Shown here piece after piece: positions 34,393 to 34,961 of a DNA stretch of 34,961 bases. The first letter of the stretch is position 1. The number at the start of each line of letters is the position of its first letter. This stretch comes from an uncultured Clostridia bacterium. GTDB taxonomy: Bacteria; Bacillota; Clostridia; Oscillospirales; Oscillospiraceae. The stretch lies in assembly GCA_945836055.1 (NCBI GenBank), contig CAMAKJ010000003.1, positions 1-34,961 of the forward strand, in the 5' to 3' direction. The notes under the pieces were generated by a model that worked only from the letters and a program-made list of their open reading frames with translations, did not search any database and had not been told where the DNA came from. Made by a program: the position numbers and the translations under genes.

Positions 34393-34961
34393 TTATCTCT
34401 GAATCCGTCCGGAGCCGTCGCCGCCGGCCAGCTTCTCCACCTCGGGAACGGTGACCATGTTGTAGTCGCCCTCGATGGAGTGCTTCAGCGCGGAAGCCGC
34501 CACCGCGAATTCCACCGCCGCCTGGGTGTCCTTGCCACTGAGCAGAGAGTAAATCAGGCCGCCGCCGAAGCTGTCGCCGCCGCCCACACGGTCGATGATG
34601 TGCAGGCTATACTTCTTGGAGAAGCAGTACTCGTCCTTGGCAACATTATACAGCATAGCAGACCAGCCGTTGTCGAAGGCGGAGTGGCTCTCCCGGAGGG
34701 TGATGGCCACCATCTCGAAGCCGAACTTGTCCGCCAGCTGCTTGGCAACACTCTTGTAGCCCTCGTGGTTCAGGCTGCCGCCGTAGATATCGGTGGCTTC
34801 GGCCTCGATGCCGAACACGTCCTTGGCGTCCTCCTCGTTGGAGATGCACACGTCCACGTACTGGCACAGGTCGGTCATGGCTTCTCTCGCCTGAGCGCGG
34901 GTCCACAGCTTGCCCCGGTAGTTCAGGTCGCAGGAGATCTTGCAGCCGTGGGCCTTGGCGG
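34393..34961 (-). CDS. kdgK: PfkB-family sugar kinase, likely 2-keto-3-deoxygluconate kinase (partial, N-terminus outside window)
   Basis: ...AKAHGCKISCDLNYRGKLWTRAQAREAMTDLCQYVDVCISNEEDAKDVFGIEAEATD...IIDRVGGGDSFGGGLIYSLLSGKDTQAAVEFAVAASALKHSIEGDYN. PfkB GGGDSFGGG motif, adjacent to uxaC. Frame open to the window edge. Confidence 0.88.
   Translation of the reverse strand, partial: AKAHGCKISCDLNYRGKLWTRAQAREAMTDLCQYVDVCISNEEDAKDVFGIEAEATDIYGGSLNHEGYKSVAKQLADKFGFEMVAITLRESHSAFDNGWSAMLYNVAKDEYCFSKKYSLHIIDRVGGGDSFGGGLIYSLLSGKDTQAAVEFAVAASALKHSIEGDYNMVTVPEVEKLAGGDGSGRIQR

Overview
GC-rich chromosomal window that reads as a Firmicutes/Clostridia (Oscillospiraceae-like) core-metabolism segment; taxonomy is inference. 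Left to right: nadE (partial, -), metK (-) behind a SAM-I riboswitch with terminator, and a rhomboid-like membrane protein with a C-terminal zinc ribbon. Next is a tightly coupled aromatic amino acid operon, aroF-tyrA-aroB-aroA-aroC-pheA-aroE::aroK-aroQ. It is preceded by an unannotated transcription attenuator: a promoter, a 22-aa Phe/Tyr-rich leader peptide (MVTMNSSVHFSFYYYYFFTRKK), competing hairpins and an intrinsic terminator. Then come a palindromic intergenic repeat, a GtrA-like protein, a LUD-domain protein, a second DAHP synthase, a DUF2284 protein, and gltD/gltB (-) with a terminator hairpin almost at the gltB transcription start. Further right are a CmpB-type membrane protein, a divergent TetR / RND(MMPL)-exporter / GLUG-repeat surface protein locus, a 1415-aa acyl-CoA dehydratase activase-like fusion, a multi-hairpin MITE-like element, uxaC, and a partial PfkB-type (KDG) kinase. 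The best candidates for undescribed biology are the Phe/Tyr attenuator, the TetR-RND-GLUG locus with divergent promoters sharing one palindromic -10 box, and the short gltB leader terminator. No tRNA, rRNA, CRISPR array, transposase or phage gene was recognised.
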